Source: Chloroflexota bacterium
Lineage (GTDB): Bacteria > Chloroflexota > Anaerolineae > Anaerolineales > Villigracilaceae
Direction: 5' to 3'
Assembly: GCA_021414245.1 (NCBI GenBank)
Contig: JAIOOU010000016.1
Coordinates: 62,001-126,000, forward strand
DNA length: 64,000 nucleotides
Both the position numbers and the translations under genes were made by a program. Of the stretch, positions 25,368 through 33,371 are shown piece after piece (positions within the stretch are counted from its first letter, which is position 1; each line of letters opens with the position of its first letter). The notes below the pieces were generated by a model. It was given only the letters and a program-made list of their open reading frames with translations. It had not been told where the DNA came from and made no database searches.

Positions 25368-25802
25368 ATGCCAAAACAGCTAAATTACCTTGAAACAAAT
25401 ATTGAAATATTAAACAAAGCCATTAAAACGTCTCGACAGTTGCATGAATATATGAGTAAGTACAATTGGGATTTCGGCACGGAAATACCTTATTGGGCTA
25501 TAAGAAATCCTTTATGCGATCGTGGCACTGCTTTAATGATTTACTGGATGGCTGGTGCAGGATATTTCTGCCGATATAAAAGCCGCGATGACATTCCTTC
25601 ATATAAAACAGAAAGATATGATTTAATTCTTGAAATTGAAGGAAATTATCTATCAAACTTCTACACAAAAAATGACATAAAATTTGATCCTGTTTCTGAT
25701 CTTGAAAAGGACAGCAAGGGACGTAACTGGGTCGATGAATACTCGGACATGCCTCAACTTCGCCAAATTCCTGCTCAAATGTTAGAGTCAAACCGAAAAT
25801 AA
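25368..25802 (+). CDS. DUF4274-type immunity protein for the AHH nuclease
   Basis: The 144-residue protein has the text YNWDFGTEIPYWAIRNP and CDRGTALMIYW, which is the mark of DUF4274 proteins. These are common beside polymorphic toxins and are taken as immunity proteins. GAAAGGAG lies about 9 bases before the ATG. No signal peptide is present, consistent with action in the cytoplasm of the producer. Confidence 0.75.
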   Translation: MPKQLNYLETNIEILNKAIKTSRQLHEYMSKYNWDFGTEIPYWAIRNPLCDRGTALMIYWMAGAGYFCRYKSRDDIPSYKTERYDLILEIEGNYLSNFYTKNDIKFDPVSDLEKDSKGRNWVDEYSDMPQLRQIPAQMLESNRK

Positions 25803-25811
25803 ATAACCCTT

Positions 25812-25855
25812 TGCTCGGCGGGGGACTCTGTCCCCGCCGAGTTTTTTTATTTAAC
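25812..25855 (+). repeat. Cassette-boundary hairpin repeat, copy 3
   Basis: TGCTCGGCGGGGGACTCTGT, then CCCCGCCGAG and TTTTTTTATTTAAC. This copy has the best stem (11-12 pairs) and the longest T-run, so it is a strong terminator after the DUF4274 gene. The next Hint remnant begins 11 bases further on. Confidence 0.85.
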
Positions 25856-25866
25856 TCATCTTGCAT

Positions 25867-25944
25867 CCCGTCACAGACACTATCCATCACACGGACAAGA
25901 CCATTGTCCACTTGACCATTGACGGTGAAGAGATCGTTACGATG
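25867..25944 (+). pseudogene. Hint remnant, central part
   Basis: The plus strand reads PVTDTIHHTDKTIVHLTIDG, then EEIVTM, which matches the middle of pretoxin Hint domains (VTxTxxH...VHLTIDGExIxTTPEHPF). The text breaks exactly where TTPEHP should follow. The continuation is at 26545, beyond a two-gene insert. Confidence 0.72.
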
Positions 25945-25950
25945 CTCCGG

Positions 25951-26166
25951 TTATGTCGCCAGCGGCGAGAGCGCATACACGCGGGCGAGTTTTTGGGCGG
26001 TTTTGAAATCTTTATGCTGTAATGCTTCGCGTATATCATCCAATTTGTTCGCGTCCTCCAGTGAAAGATACGGCGACCATTCGTCATCTGTGTAAATTAA
26101 TTCCACGCTAACTTCGGCGGCATATTCGCCGACATGGATTAGTTTTGTAATTTTACGTTTGGTCAT
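25951..26166 (-). CDS. Antitoxin-like partner of the DUF4258 protein
   Basis: The 71-residue protein has an N-terminal beta region ([18 protein letters not shown]) and C-terminal helices ([19 protein letters not shown]). It overlaps the DUF4258 gene by 4 bases. Such small proteins typically accompany DUF4258 genes in toxin-antitoxin-like pairs. No specific antitoxin family was recognised. Confidence 0.65.
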   Translation of the reverse strand: MTKRKITKLIHVGEYAAEVSVELIYTDDEWSPYLSLEDANKLDDIREALQHKDFKTAQKLARVYALSPLAT

Positions 26167-26486
26167 TTTAATCTCCTTGTAAAGCCATCAACCCAGCGCG
26201 CAGGGTCAGGGCGATAAGCAGTCACCAATACCGCAGGGGCCCGAGCTCCCTTGGGAAGGCCCCAAACAACATGAATAAGATTGCCCTGCCTGTCCTTTTG
26301 CAAAACCAGTACGCAAGGTCCCTTCGGATATTCAGGATAATCTTCGACAACCTGTGCCTCGGAAACGCCTTCGATGATTTCGCGGACCAGCAGGTCGTCA
26401 TTGGCAAGCTCATCATAACCATGCGCAGATATTTGAATTTGTCCCTGTTCAATCAATTTGCGAATTTGCTCAAGGGTTGGGCTCAT
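26163..26486 (-). CDS. DUF4258 protein, probable toxin of a toxin-antitoxin pair
   Basis: The 107-residue protein reads [26 protein letters not shown], seen as the pattern xSxHgxxrlxxR/Dxixxxdvxxal, and ends [26 protein letters not shown]. This is the DUF4258 design, a RelE/BECR-like fold with a conserved His near the N-terminus. Members are RNase-type toxins or their relatives. The pair sits inside the broken Hint sequence. Confidence 0.75.
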   Translation of the reverse strand: MSPTLEQIRKLIEQGQIQISAHGYDELANDDLLVREIIEGVSEAQVVEDYPEYPKGPCVLVLQKDRQGNLIHVVWGLPKGARAPAVLVTAYRPDPARWVDGFTRRLK

Positions 26487-26544
26487 CGAAAATGATTATA
26501 CCTGAATCGCATTGAGCAAAATCTCCTTGGTGATGAGCAGAATA

Positions 26545-26583
26545 CTGGATGCCAAGGACCTTCAACTTGGTGATGACGTCCAA
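26545..26583 (+). pseudogene. Hint remnant, downstream part
   Basis: The plus strand reads LDAKDLQLGDDVQ, equal to the Hint text (V)DAKDLQLGDDVRS and closely like TKGLQLGDDVRS of the deaminase cassette; the DNA CAACTTGGTGATGACGTCC is identical in both. It stops after GDDVQ, and no toxin follows. Confidence 0.72.
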
Positions 26584-26699
26584 ATTCCCACTGCCTATGC
26601 TGAATGTGCAGGGGAAATCGGGGGGAGGCAGGCTGGAACCACCGGTATTGGGTCTCGACCCTGTGCGGAATGGGGGATTAACTTCCCGTTTGGGGTGGA

Positions 26700-26705
26700 T
26701 ATAAT
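26700..26705 (+). promoter_or_regulatory. -10 box before the lipoprotein gene
   Basis: GTGGATATAATCTT contains TATAAT, 30 bases before the ATG at 26736. The -35 region is weak. Confidence 0.5.
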
Positions 26706-26735
26706 CTTTTGCATCTTACCCAAAGGAGAAGAGAA

Positions 26736-27176
26736 ATGAAGAAGAAAAGTATATTGCTCGCCCTGGTTGCACTGCTTCTAGCGTCGCTTGCCTGTCAGAC
26801 AATTATGGGCGGCGGAAACGGACCGGCCTTCCCCGGCAGCGGTTCGGATGCCCCGACAGCCCCGCCCTCCACGGGAGATGGCGGCAGCATCACGGTCGGC
26901 GGGGAGGCGCCCTTTCCGGTGACGGGCGATGCCTTTAATGTGGCCAGCACCTCCGAGTCGGTCAGCTACCAGACCCAGCTGAGCAGTGACGATGTGGTCA
27001 AGTTCTATCAGGATGAGTTTGGAAAATTGGGATATACCGAAGACAAGTCCATGGCGGTCAATTTTGGCGGCGCATTCACCATGGGGTTTGACGGCCATGA
27101 GAGCGGCCGGAAGATCGTGATCGGCGGCGCGGCCGTGGGGGAGGGCTCCACCTCGGTCACCATCGTCTTGCAATAG
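26736..27176 (+). CDS. Lipoprotein of unknown function
   Basis: The 146-residue protein has a short signal peptide with lipobox LASLAC (Cys near residue 19), then a Gly/Pro/Ser-rich linker to about residue 60 and a folded part (DDVVKFYQDEFGKLGYTED...). The folded part resembles small alpha/beta domains in which a helix with FYxxxLxxxGY follows a strand, as in many surface lipoproteins. AAAGGAGAAG precedes the ATG. No partner gene is close. Confidence 0.75.
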   Translation: MKKKSILLALVALLLASLACQTIMGGGNGPAFPGSGSDAPTAPPSTGDGGSITVGGEAPFPVTGDAFNVASTSESVSYQTQLSSDDVVKFYQDEFGKLGYTEDKSMAVNFGGAFTMGFDGHESGRKIVIGGAAVGEGSTSVTIVLQ

Positions 27177-27190
27177 ATCGACCAGCACGG

Positions 27191-27226
27191 AAGGGTCCGG
27201 CAGCATGGAATATTGCCGGACCCTTT
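27191..27226. terminator. Bidirectional terminator
   Basis: AAGGGTCCGGCA (27191-27202) pairs with TGCCGGACCCTT (27214-27225), with an 11-base loop. It serves the lipoprotein gene and the convergent pabB gene, whose stop it touches. Confidence 0.8.
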
Positions 27227-28928
27227 ATATTTTAACGTCCACCCATTTCCGAAGGGAATTAACCAGGTAGATGTGTGTACAATTCGCTACTTCTTCCTTG
27301 CGAATGACCTGTTCCGCGATCTTCCCGGTTTCCAGCAGGTGAGCCCGAAAGGTGCCTGCCAGCAGTCCGCAGGAGATGGGCGGGGTGAGCAGCCTTCCGC
27401 CCATCTCAACCACAAGATTTCCAATCGTGAATTCGGTCAACTCGCCCTGCTCGTTATGCAGCAGGACATCGTCATACCCGTCCAGGGCGGGGTAGATCTC
27501 CCTGCGCGAGGTCTTGTGAAAATAAAACATGTTGCGGGATTGGACGGGGTGGTCGGCCAGTTTTACCCTCATGGGTTTTGAGGGAGGAATGAATTCCGCA
27601 GATTCGACGGTGATTTCCCCCGAAGACCTTAATATGACTTTTACCCGCATGGGTATCGGGGAAACTGGCGTGTGGTCTTCGAGCGCCTTGAGAAAATCCT
27701 GCCCTGAAAAGTGGAAATCAAAATATTCGGCAGAATCCGCAAGCCGTGCCATGTGTTTATCCGGCAAAAAATATCCCCCGGCCGGGTCCCAAAGCAGGGT
27801 TTCGAATAAGTGGAATTCCTGGGGCGCTTCGGTCAACACCCTGGCTTTAAGTAGGGCTTCCTGATATTCATCCGCGCTGGTGGAGTCCCACACGATTCCG
27901 CCCCCAACCCCATATTCGGCCTTGCCTGCCTCCCGGTCAACCAGGACCGTGCGAATGGCCACGTTGAATTGGGCATCGCGCTCCGGCGACAGATAGCCAA
28001 TACTTCCGGTGTAGATCTTGCGGGCGGTGATCTCCAGCCCGGAGATCAACTTCATGGTGCTGATCTTGGGGGCGCCCGTGATCGATGCGCACGGAAAGAG
28101 CGCCGCAAATATGTCCGTAATGGAGGCGGTGGTGCGTGCCTGCACGGTGGATGTCATTTGCAGGAGGGTGGGATATTTTTCCACGTGAAATAATTCGGGC
28201 ACGCGCACACTGCCGGTTTCGGCGATTCGCCCGAGATCGTTGCGGACCATGTCCACGATCATCACATTTTCAGCCCGGTTCTTTGGCGAATTGTGCAGCC
28301 AGTCCGCCTGGGTTTGGTCCTCACCGGTGGTGCGTCCGCGTTTGACCGTGCCCTTCATCGGGCGGCTGTAAATTTTGTCCCCGTCCAGCCGGAAAAACAA
28401 TTCCGGCGATGCGGAGCAGATCTCATACCGCCCGGTGTTGATGTAGGCCGCGTATTGATTTTGTGTCCGGGCCAGGGCCAGAAAAAGGTCCCAGCCGCCT
28501 CCGGTCATTTCAGAAACCAGGCGCATGGTGTAATTGACCTGATAGGTGTTGCCCCGCGCGATATGGTCCTTTATTTTTTCAATGGACGCGCGATATTCCG
28601 CCTCAGACGTGGTCGGCTGCCAGGTTAAGGAATCCAGTCCGCGCCCGGGGGCAGGTAATTCGACCATTCGGCTTTCCGAGTACAGTCCGAACCAAAGCAG
28701 TGGAAATTCCCCGGCTGGATGGGTTTGAAAGGCGGGATCAAAGGCGCAGGCCGCTTCGTAACTGACAAACCCGGCTGCGTGCCAGCGATTTGACGCAACC
28801 AGTCCTTCGACCTCCCGCAAAGCTCCGCGCACCTCCCCCGGCTTGCTTGCGCTTATAATGCAGTGCGGATTCGAGAAATGCCGCCACTCATTTTTTATTT
28901 TCAATAAAACTTCATTCTCTTCGATCAA
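27225..28928 (-). CDS. pabB: Aminodeoxychorismate synthase component I fused to aminodeoxychorismate lyase
   Basis: The 567-residue protein joins a chorismate-binding domain (about residues 1-370; RPMKGTVKRGRT, NVMIVDMVRNDLGRIA, FPCASITGAPKIS) with a class-IV aminotransferase-like domain (about 375-567; FETLLWDP, LTEFTIGNLVVE). This PabB-PabC fusion makes 4-aminobenzoate for folate: chorismate to aminodeoxychorismate, then loss of pyruvate. The glutaminase PabA is not adjacent. The start is TTG with GAGG 7 bases before it; no in-frame ATG is close. Confidence 0.92.
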   Translation of the reverse strand: MIEENEVLLKIKNEWRHFSNPHCIISASKPGEVRGALREVEGLVASNRWHAAGFVSYEAACAFDPAFQTHPAGEFPLLWFGLYSESRMVELPAPGRGLDSLTWQPTTSEAEYRASIEKIKDHIARGNTYQVNYTMRLVSEMTGGGWDLFLALARTQNQYAAYINTGRYEICSASPELFFRLDGDKIYSRPMKGTVKRGRTTGEDQTQADWLHNSPKNRAENVMIVDMVRNDLGRIAETGSVRVPELFHVEKYPTLLQMTSTVQARTTASITDIFAALFPCASITGAPKISTMKLISGLEITARKIYTGSIGYLSPERDAQFNVAIRTVLVDREAGKAEYGVGGGIVWDSTSADEYQEALLKARVLTEAPQEFHLFETLLWDPAGGYFLPDKHMARLADSAEYFDFHFSGQDFLKALEDHTPVSPIPMRVKVILRSSGEITVESAEFIPPSKPMRVKLADHPVQSRNMFYFHKTSRREIYPALDGYDDVLLHNEQGELTEFTIGNLVVEMGGRLLTPPISCGLLAGTFRAHLLETGKIAEQVIRKEEVANCTHIYLVNSLRKWVDVKI

Positions 28929-28940
28929 GGCAGCCTCAAT

Positions 28941-29315
28941 ATGAAAACATTCCCCCCAATTGTACCCCGCTGGATTCCGGCTTTCGGAATGATGGCGCTG
29001 ATATTTTTAATCTCGTCCCGGGCCGGGGACGATCTCCCCAACTTCCTCAGCTGGGATTTCGTGATCAAAAAATCCGGCCATGCCATTGGGTACGGCCTGC
29101 TGGCGCTTTCCTATTTATATCTGATGGAAAAAAATCAAAGGCGGTATTGGCTGGCCTGGCTGATGGCCCTGGCTTTCTCGGCAACCGATGAGTTTCATCA
29201 ATCGTTTGTGCCCGGCCGGCACGCGTCCGTTTACGACGTGATCGTTTTTGATAACATTGGTGCGGCGATTGCGCTTCTACTGCATTCCCGCTTCAAGTCA
29301 CGCTCTTCCGAATAA
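28941..29315 (+). CDS. VanZ-like membrane protein
   Basis: The 124-residue protein has about four membrane segments and the VanZ pattern KSGHAIGYGLLALSYLY and ATDEFHQSFVPGRHASVYDV. VanZ relatives occur widely; some raise teicoplanin tolerance, but most have unknown function. It is divergent from pabB with only 12 bases between start codons. Confidence 0.85.
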   Translation: MKTFPPIVPRWIPAFGMMALIFLISSRAGDDLPNFLSWDFVIKKSGHAIGYGLLALSYLYLMEKNQRRYWLAWLMALAFSATDEFHQSFVPGRHASVYDVIVFDNIGAAIALLLHSRFKSRSSE

Positions 29316-29318
29316 AAA

Positions 29319-29346
29319 AGAACGGGTCCCACATGGGACCCGTTCT
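29319..29346 (-). terminator. Terminator of scpA
   Basis: AGAACGGGTCCC and its complement surround an ACAT loop. On the minus strand the stem is followed by TTTTTTATT. It lies between the convergent vanZ-like and scpA genes. Confidence 0.85.
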
Positions 29347-29351
29347 GCAAC

Positions 29352-30125
29352 CTACTCGAATTCAATTTCCAATTCCTCGTCGTCCTTCCATTCCCCCATT
29401 TTTTCAAATTCGATCTCTCCAAACAACTCGTGCTGCACTGCGGTAATATGATAGCGTTTGATCAACTCCAGCATCGCCAGGAAGGTCACCACGATCTCGA
29501 CCCGCGTCGCTTTGTCGGTGATCAGGCCGCTGAAGGTCATGCGTTGAATGTTCTTCATGGTTTTGGTGATGAATTCGATCTTTTCGCGGATCGTAATTCT
29601 GGGGGCCGAGATGACCGTGCTCAGCGCCTGTTTATCCTTGCCTTTTGAAAAGGCGTTTTCAGCCGCCCGCAAGAGCCCTTCCAGCGTCAAATTGGACAGG
29701 TCCAGCTTGGCTTCCACCTTCGGGGGCGGAGCCACGCGCAAATAGGTGCGCAGATTATTTTCCTGGCGTTCGATCAGCCAACCCGCGATTTCCTTGTAGC
29801 GTTTGTACAGGATCAGAAGCTCAACCAGTTCAACCCCGGGGTCTTCCTCTCCGGGTTCGCGCTCGATCGGCCTGGGCAGCAGGGCCTCGGATTTGATCTG
29901 GACCAGCTTGGCGGCGATCACCAAAAAGGAGGAAATTTCATCCGGCTTCATTTGTTCGAGTCCGTGCAAATAGGAAAGATATTGATCGGTCACGGAGGCA
30001 AGCGAAATGGCCGTAATGCTTAATTCGGATCGTTCGATCAGACTCAGTAAAAGGTCAAGCGGACCCTCGTAAACAGGCGTCTGCACTTTGTAGCCGGTGA
30101 TTTGTTGTCCCAACAGGTTGTCCAT
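29352..30125 (-). CDS. scpA: Segregation and condensation protein A
   Basis: The 257-residue protein begins [21 protein letters not shown], the mark of ScpA, the kleisin that links SMC heads. The C-terminal winged helix ([20 protein letters not shown]) is also typical. It helps condense and separate chromosomes. The ATG at 30125 fits the family start; an in-frame extension upstream is unlikely. A TATAAT box lies 9 bases before the start. scpB is not adjacent. Confidence 0.93.
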   Translation of the reverse strand: MDNLLGQQITGYKVQTPVYEGPLDLLLSLIERSELSITAISLASVTDQYLSYLHGLEQMKPDEISSFLVIAAKLVQIKSEALLPRPIEREPGEEDPGVELVELLILYKRYKEIAGWLIERQENNLRTYLRVAPPPKVEAKLDLSNLTLEGLLRAAENAFSKGKDKQALSTVISAPRITIREKIEFITKTMKNIQRMTFSGLITDKATRVEIVVTFLAMLELIKRYHITAVQHELFGEIEFEKMGEWKDDEELEIEFE

Positions 30126-30134
30126 CGCGCGCAA

Positions 30135-30152
30135 ATTATACCAGTGTATAAT
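30135..30152. promoter_or_regulatory. Back-to-back -10 boxes of scpA and moaC
   Basis: ATTATACCAGTGTATAAT is a near-perfect palindrome. Read leftwards it gives TATAAT 9 bases before scpA; read rightwards it gives TATAAT 7 bases before moaC. Both mRNAs would be leaderless or almost so, and the two polymerases would compete for the same DNA. Confidence 0.7.
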
Positions 30153-30159
30153 CCTGAGC

Positions 30160-30636
30160 ATGTCAAAACTTACACATCTGGATGAACACGGGCGGGCCAG
30201 CATGGTGGATGTCAGCGCCAAGCCCGATACGGATCGGGTTGCGGTTGCCCGCGGCGAAGTACATATGCAGCGCGAGACCTTTAACCTGATCCGGGCCGGC
30301 CAAATCAAAAAAGGCGACGTTCTCACAGTTGCGCAGATCGCAGGGATCAGCGCTTCAAAACGGACCTCGGACCTGATCCCGTTATGTCATCCGCTCTTCC
30401 TTTCGAAGGTGGATGTCGACCTCGTGCTGGACGAATCCATCCCCGGCGTTGTCATTACCGCTACGGCCAGGGTCACCGGCAAGACCGGCGTGGAAATGGA
30501 GGCTCTCACAGCGGTTTCGGTGGCAGCCCTGACAGTCTACGACATGGCCAAGGCCGTTGAAAAGACCATGCGGATTCAAAATATCCGTCTGATCGAAAAG
30601 CACGGCGGGCGCAGCGGGGACGTGGTCAATGAATAA
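30160..30636 (+). CDS. moaC: Cyclic pyranopterin monophosphate synthase
   Basis: The 158-residue protein shows [33 protein letters not shown], and [22 protein letters not shown] with conserved Lys, His, Glu and Asp of the MoaC site. It turns the MoaA product into cyclic pyranopterin monophosphate, the first stable step of molybdenum cofactor synthesis. The ATG at 30160 was chosen because it matches the family and the upstream extension overlaps scpA. moaA is not in the window. Confidence 0.96.
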   Translation: MSKLTHLDEHGRASMVDVSAKPDTDRVAVARGEVHMQRETFNLIRAGQIKKGDVLTVAQIAGISASKRTSDLIPLCHPLFLSKVDVDLVLDESIPGVVITATARVTGKTGVEMEALTAVSVAALTVYDMAKAVEKTMRIQNIRLIEKHGGRSGDVVNE

Positions 30637-30877
30637 AATAAAACTGTTGTTTTTCGCCACCATCCGTGACCGGGCCGGGACGAAATCTCTCGAACTGGAT
30701 ATTCCCTCCGACCTGACCATCCTGGGTTTGAAGGAAAAACTCGCGACGGATTTTCCCAACCTGAGGGAATCGATGAAATCCGTTCTGATCACGATCAACC
30801 GCGAATACGCCTTTGACGAGGCGGTCGTGCCGCCAAACGCCGAGATCGGCATGTTCCCGCCCGTTTCCGGAGGATAG
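30629..30877 (+). CDS. moaD: Molybdopterin synthase small subunit
   Basis: The 82-residue ubiquitin-like protein ends in PPVSGG; the C-terminal Gly-Gly becomes a thiocarboxylate that gives sulfur to the pterin. It overlaps moaC by 8 bases. Confidence 0.94.
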   Translation: MNKIKLLFFATIRDRAGTKSLELDIPSDLTILGLKEKLATDFPNLRESMKSVLITINREYAFDEAVVPPNAEIGMFPPVSGG

Positions 30878-30883
30878 CCGCAA

Positions 30884-31351
30884 ATGGAATCTGCTGCACA
30901 TCCGACCATTTATTCGATCACCGAATCCGAGATCGATCTCGATGACCTGCTTGCGAAGGTCACATTGACTAGTACGGGGGCTGCGGCGATCTTTGCCGGC
31001 ATGGTGCGCGGGGTCACCTCCCGTAATGATGCGCATCAAACGGAATACCTCGAGTATGAAGCTTATGTCCCGATGGCAGAGGAAAAAATGAAACAGGTCG
31101 CCGAGGAGATCCGCGAACGCTGGCCTGTCATCGAGGGGATCGCCATCGTGCAAAGAATTGGAAAGTTATATCCGAAGACGCCGACCATCCTGATCGCCTG
31201 CACGGCCGCCCACCGTGACACGGGTGTGTTTGATGCGGCGCGTTACGGCATTGACCGTCTCAAGGAGATCGTTCCGGTCTGGAAAAAGGAGATCGGGCCG
31301 GATGGAGCGGAATGGGTCGAGGGAGATTACATACCCAAGCCCGGCGAATGA
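30884..31351 (+). CDS. moaE: Molybdopterin synthase large subunit
   Basis: The 155-residue protein has the MoaE text AAIFAGMVRG, LEYEAYVPMAEEKMKQVAEE, QRIGKLYP, and the active-site end VPVWKKE. With MoaD it adds two sulfurs to make molybdopterin. It follows moaD by 6 bases. Confidence 0.95.
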   Translation: MESAAHPTIYSITESEIDLDDLLAKVTLTSTGAAAIFAGMVRGVTSRNDAHQTEYLEYEAYVPMAEEKMKQVAEEIRERWPVIEGIAIVQRIGKLYPKTPTILIACTAAHRDTGVFDAARYGIDRLKEIVPVWKKEIGPDGAEWVEGDYIPKPGE

Positions 31352-31352
31352 C

Positions 31353-31907
31353 ATGTATTTACAAACCCCGCGATTGATCCTGCGAAATTTCCTGGATGAG
31401 GACCTGGAATCTTTTTTTCGCTATCGCAATGACCCGTATGTCGCCAGATATCAAGGGTGGGAGCTGCCGTATCCGCACGAGAAAGCCGAACAATTTATCT
31501 CCATCATGAAGGATAAGTTTGCGCCGAAACAGGGGGATTGGATCCAGTTTGCGGTGGCATTGAAGGAGACCGGCGGCCTGATCGGGGATCTGGCCTGTTA
31601 TGTCAAGAATGATGACATTCGCCAAAGCGTGATCGGGTTTACGATCGCTTCGCAATATTGGCGGAAGGGATTTGCTGTTGAGATCATTCCATGCCTGCTG
31701 GATTATCTTTTTGAAGACCTGGATATGCATCGCGTCAGCGCAGATTGTGATGTGGAGAATGTCGCTTCCTACCGCACCCTGGAAAGGCTGGGGTTTCGAC
31801 GGGAGGCGCATTTTGTGGAAAGCTTCCTCATCCATGGGAAATATACCAGCGAATATCATTATGGCATGCTCCAAAGGGAGTGGCGCACAAAAGCCAATGG
31901 GGGATAA
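31353..31907 (+). CDS. GNAT N-acetyltransferase, RimJ/RimL type
   Basis: The 184-residue protein starts LQTPRLILRNFLDEDLESFF and contains YWRKGFAVEIIPCLLDYLF and SYRTLERLGFRREAH, the usual acetyl-CoA-binding motif A and motif B of RimJ/RimL-like enzymes. It would acetylate an N-terminus or small amine; the target is unknown. It begins 1 base after the moaE stop codon, so it is co-transcribed. Confidence 0.88.
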   Translation: MYLQTPRLILRNFLDEDLESFFRYRNDPYVARYQGWELPYPHEKAEQFISIMKDKFAPKQGDWIQFAVALKETGGLIGDLACYVKNDDIRQSVIGFTIASQYWRKGFAVEIIPCLLDYLFEDLDMHRVSADCDVENVASYRTLERLGFRREAHFVESFLIHGKYTSEYHYGMLQREWRTKANGG

Positions 31908-32043
31908 TTTTCAGGCACAACGGGGCATTTCACAGGTCCGCATGAAGCGCCGGGGAATCCGCGCTCAAAAATCCGGCGTCACGTTTCGGAATTATCGGTG
32001 TTTTATATGGGACGATTAAATATTACTTAATGTTGGAGGATGA

Positions 32044-33282
32044 ATGCAGGACCGAATTGTGATTACTGGAATGGGGACAGTCAACCCGCTTGGTTTAAAT
32101 GTAAAAGATACCTGGGAGAACCTGGTTTCAGGTGTTTCCGGAGTTGCACCGATCACGTTGTTCGATTCGACCCCTTTGCAGGTTCATATTGCGGCAGAGG
32201 TGAAGGGTTTTAAACCCGAAAATTACATGGATGCGAAGGAAGCCCGCCGGCGTGACCGGTTTGAGCAGTTTGCAGTTGCGGCCTCCAGGGAAGCTTTAAA
32301 CAATTCCGGCCTCGAAATTACGGAGGCAAATGCCGGGCGGATCGGTGTGATCATTTCATCGGCCATTGGAGGGTTGCAGTCGCTGCAGGAAGCCACGATC
32401 ACAAACCATACAGAAGGCCCGCGCAGGGTCAGTCCCTTTCTGATCCCGATGTTGATGGCCAACGGCGGCGCTGGAATGACCGCCATCGAATTTGGGATCA
32501 AAGGCCCGTGCTTTTCGGTCGCTTCTGCGTGTGCCTCCGGTTCGGATGGAATTGGCACCGCGCTCATGATGCTGCGAACCGGCATGATCGACGCCGCGCT
32601 TACGGGCGCATCCGAAGCCACCATTACCTCCACCGGCGTGGCGGCTTTTGACCGGGTCGGCGCCATGTCGCGTCACAACGATAACTATTCCATGACCCCC
32701 CAGCCTTTTGACAGGAATCGCGACGGGCTGGTGATGGGTGAGGGTTCGGCGGTGCTGGTTCTTGAACGGGAATCGGATGCGAAGGCCCGCGGGGCGCATA
32801 TCTTTGCGGAACTTGCGGGTTATGGGGCAACAGCGGATGCCTTCCATGTGACCGCGCCCCACGACCACGGCGCAGGTGGTGCGGCCGCCATGAAAATGGC
32901 CTTATCCTCGGCGCATGCGAACATCCAGGATGTGGGGTATATCAATGCGCACGGCACCGGCACGCTGTTGAACGATCAGGCTGAAACGCGGGCAATTCGG
33001 GCCGCCTTTGGCGAGCTGGCCTACAAGACCCCGATTTCCTCCACAAAGTCCATGACAGGGCATATGATGGGTGCCACGGGCGCGCTGGAGGCGATCTTCT
33101 GCGTGCAGGCCATCAATAATGGGGTCCTGCCTCCGACCATTCATTACGAAACACCGGATCCCGAATGTGACCTGGATTACATCCCCAACAAGGCCCGCGA
33201 GGTCAAGATCGACCTGGCGATCAGCAATGCCTTCGGGTTTGGCGGTCACAATGCCGTGCTGGCCGTCCGGAAATATTCGTAA
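32044..33282 (+). CDS. fabF: 3-oxoacyl-[acyl-carrier-protein] synthase II, second copy
   Basis: The 412-residue enzyme keeps Cys163, His303 and His340 at FabF positions (SVASACASG, NAHGTGT, STKSMTGHMMG), as does the copy at 16873, but differs elsewhere. TTGGAGG precedes the ATG. It stands alone, without fabH. It may serve a different chain length or pathway. Confidence 0.95.
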   Translation: MQDRIVITGMGTVNPLGLNVKDTWENLVSGVSGVAPITLFDSTPLQVHIAAEVKGFKPENYMDAKEARRRDRFEQFAVAASREALNNSGLEITEANAGRIGVIISSAIGGLQSLQEATITNHTEGPRRVSPFLIPMLMANGGAGMTAIEFGIKGPCFSVASACASGSDGIGTALMMLRTGMIDAALTGASEATITSTGVAAFDRVGAMSRHNDNYSMTPQPFDRNRDGLVMGEGSAVLVLERESDAKARGAHIFAELAGYGATADAFHVTAPHDHGAGGAAAMKMALSSAHANIQDVGYINAHGTGTLLNDQAETRAIRAAFGELAYKTPISSTKSMTGHMMGATGALEAIFCVQAINNGVLPPTIHYETPDPECDLDYIPNKAREVKIDLAISNAFGFGGHNAVLAVRKYS

Positions 33283-33290
33283 AACGGGTA

Positions 33291-33319
33291 TTGTAATATC
33301 AGAAAATGCGTGCTATACT
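33291..33319 (+). promoter_or_regulatory. Promoter of rplS
   Basis: TTGTAA (33291-33296) and TATACT (33314-33319) are 17 bases apart. The leader is about 45 bases long. Confidence 0.75.
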
Positions 33320-33371
33320 TCGCAGTCGCATTTCAAAAGACTAACCATAATAAAAGTAAGGAACAGCGAAA

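Noticed and set aside
23388-25855. A CRISPR array, because of the repeated hairpin
   Set aside because: Only three copies occur, over 1 kb apart and with genes between them.
25498-25911. A 137-residue minus-strand frame over the DUF4274 gene
   Set aside because: It crosses the immunity gene, a terminator hairpin and the Hint remnant, and has no family likeness.
21632-26600. A prophage or insertion sequence carrying the toxin island
   Set aside because: No integrase, transposase, terminal inverted repeats or phage structural genes were seen; only the hairpin repeat recurs.
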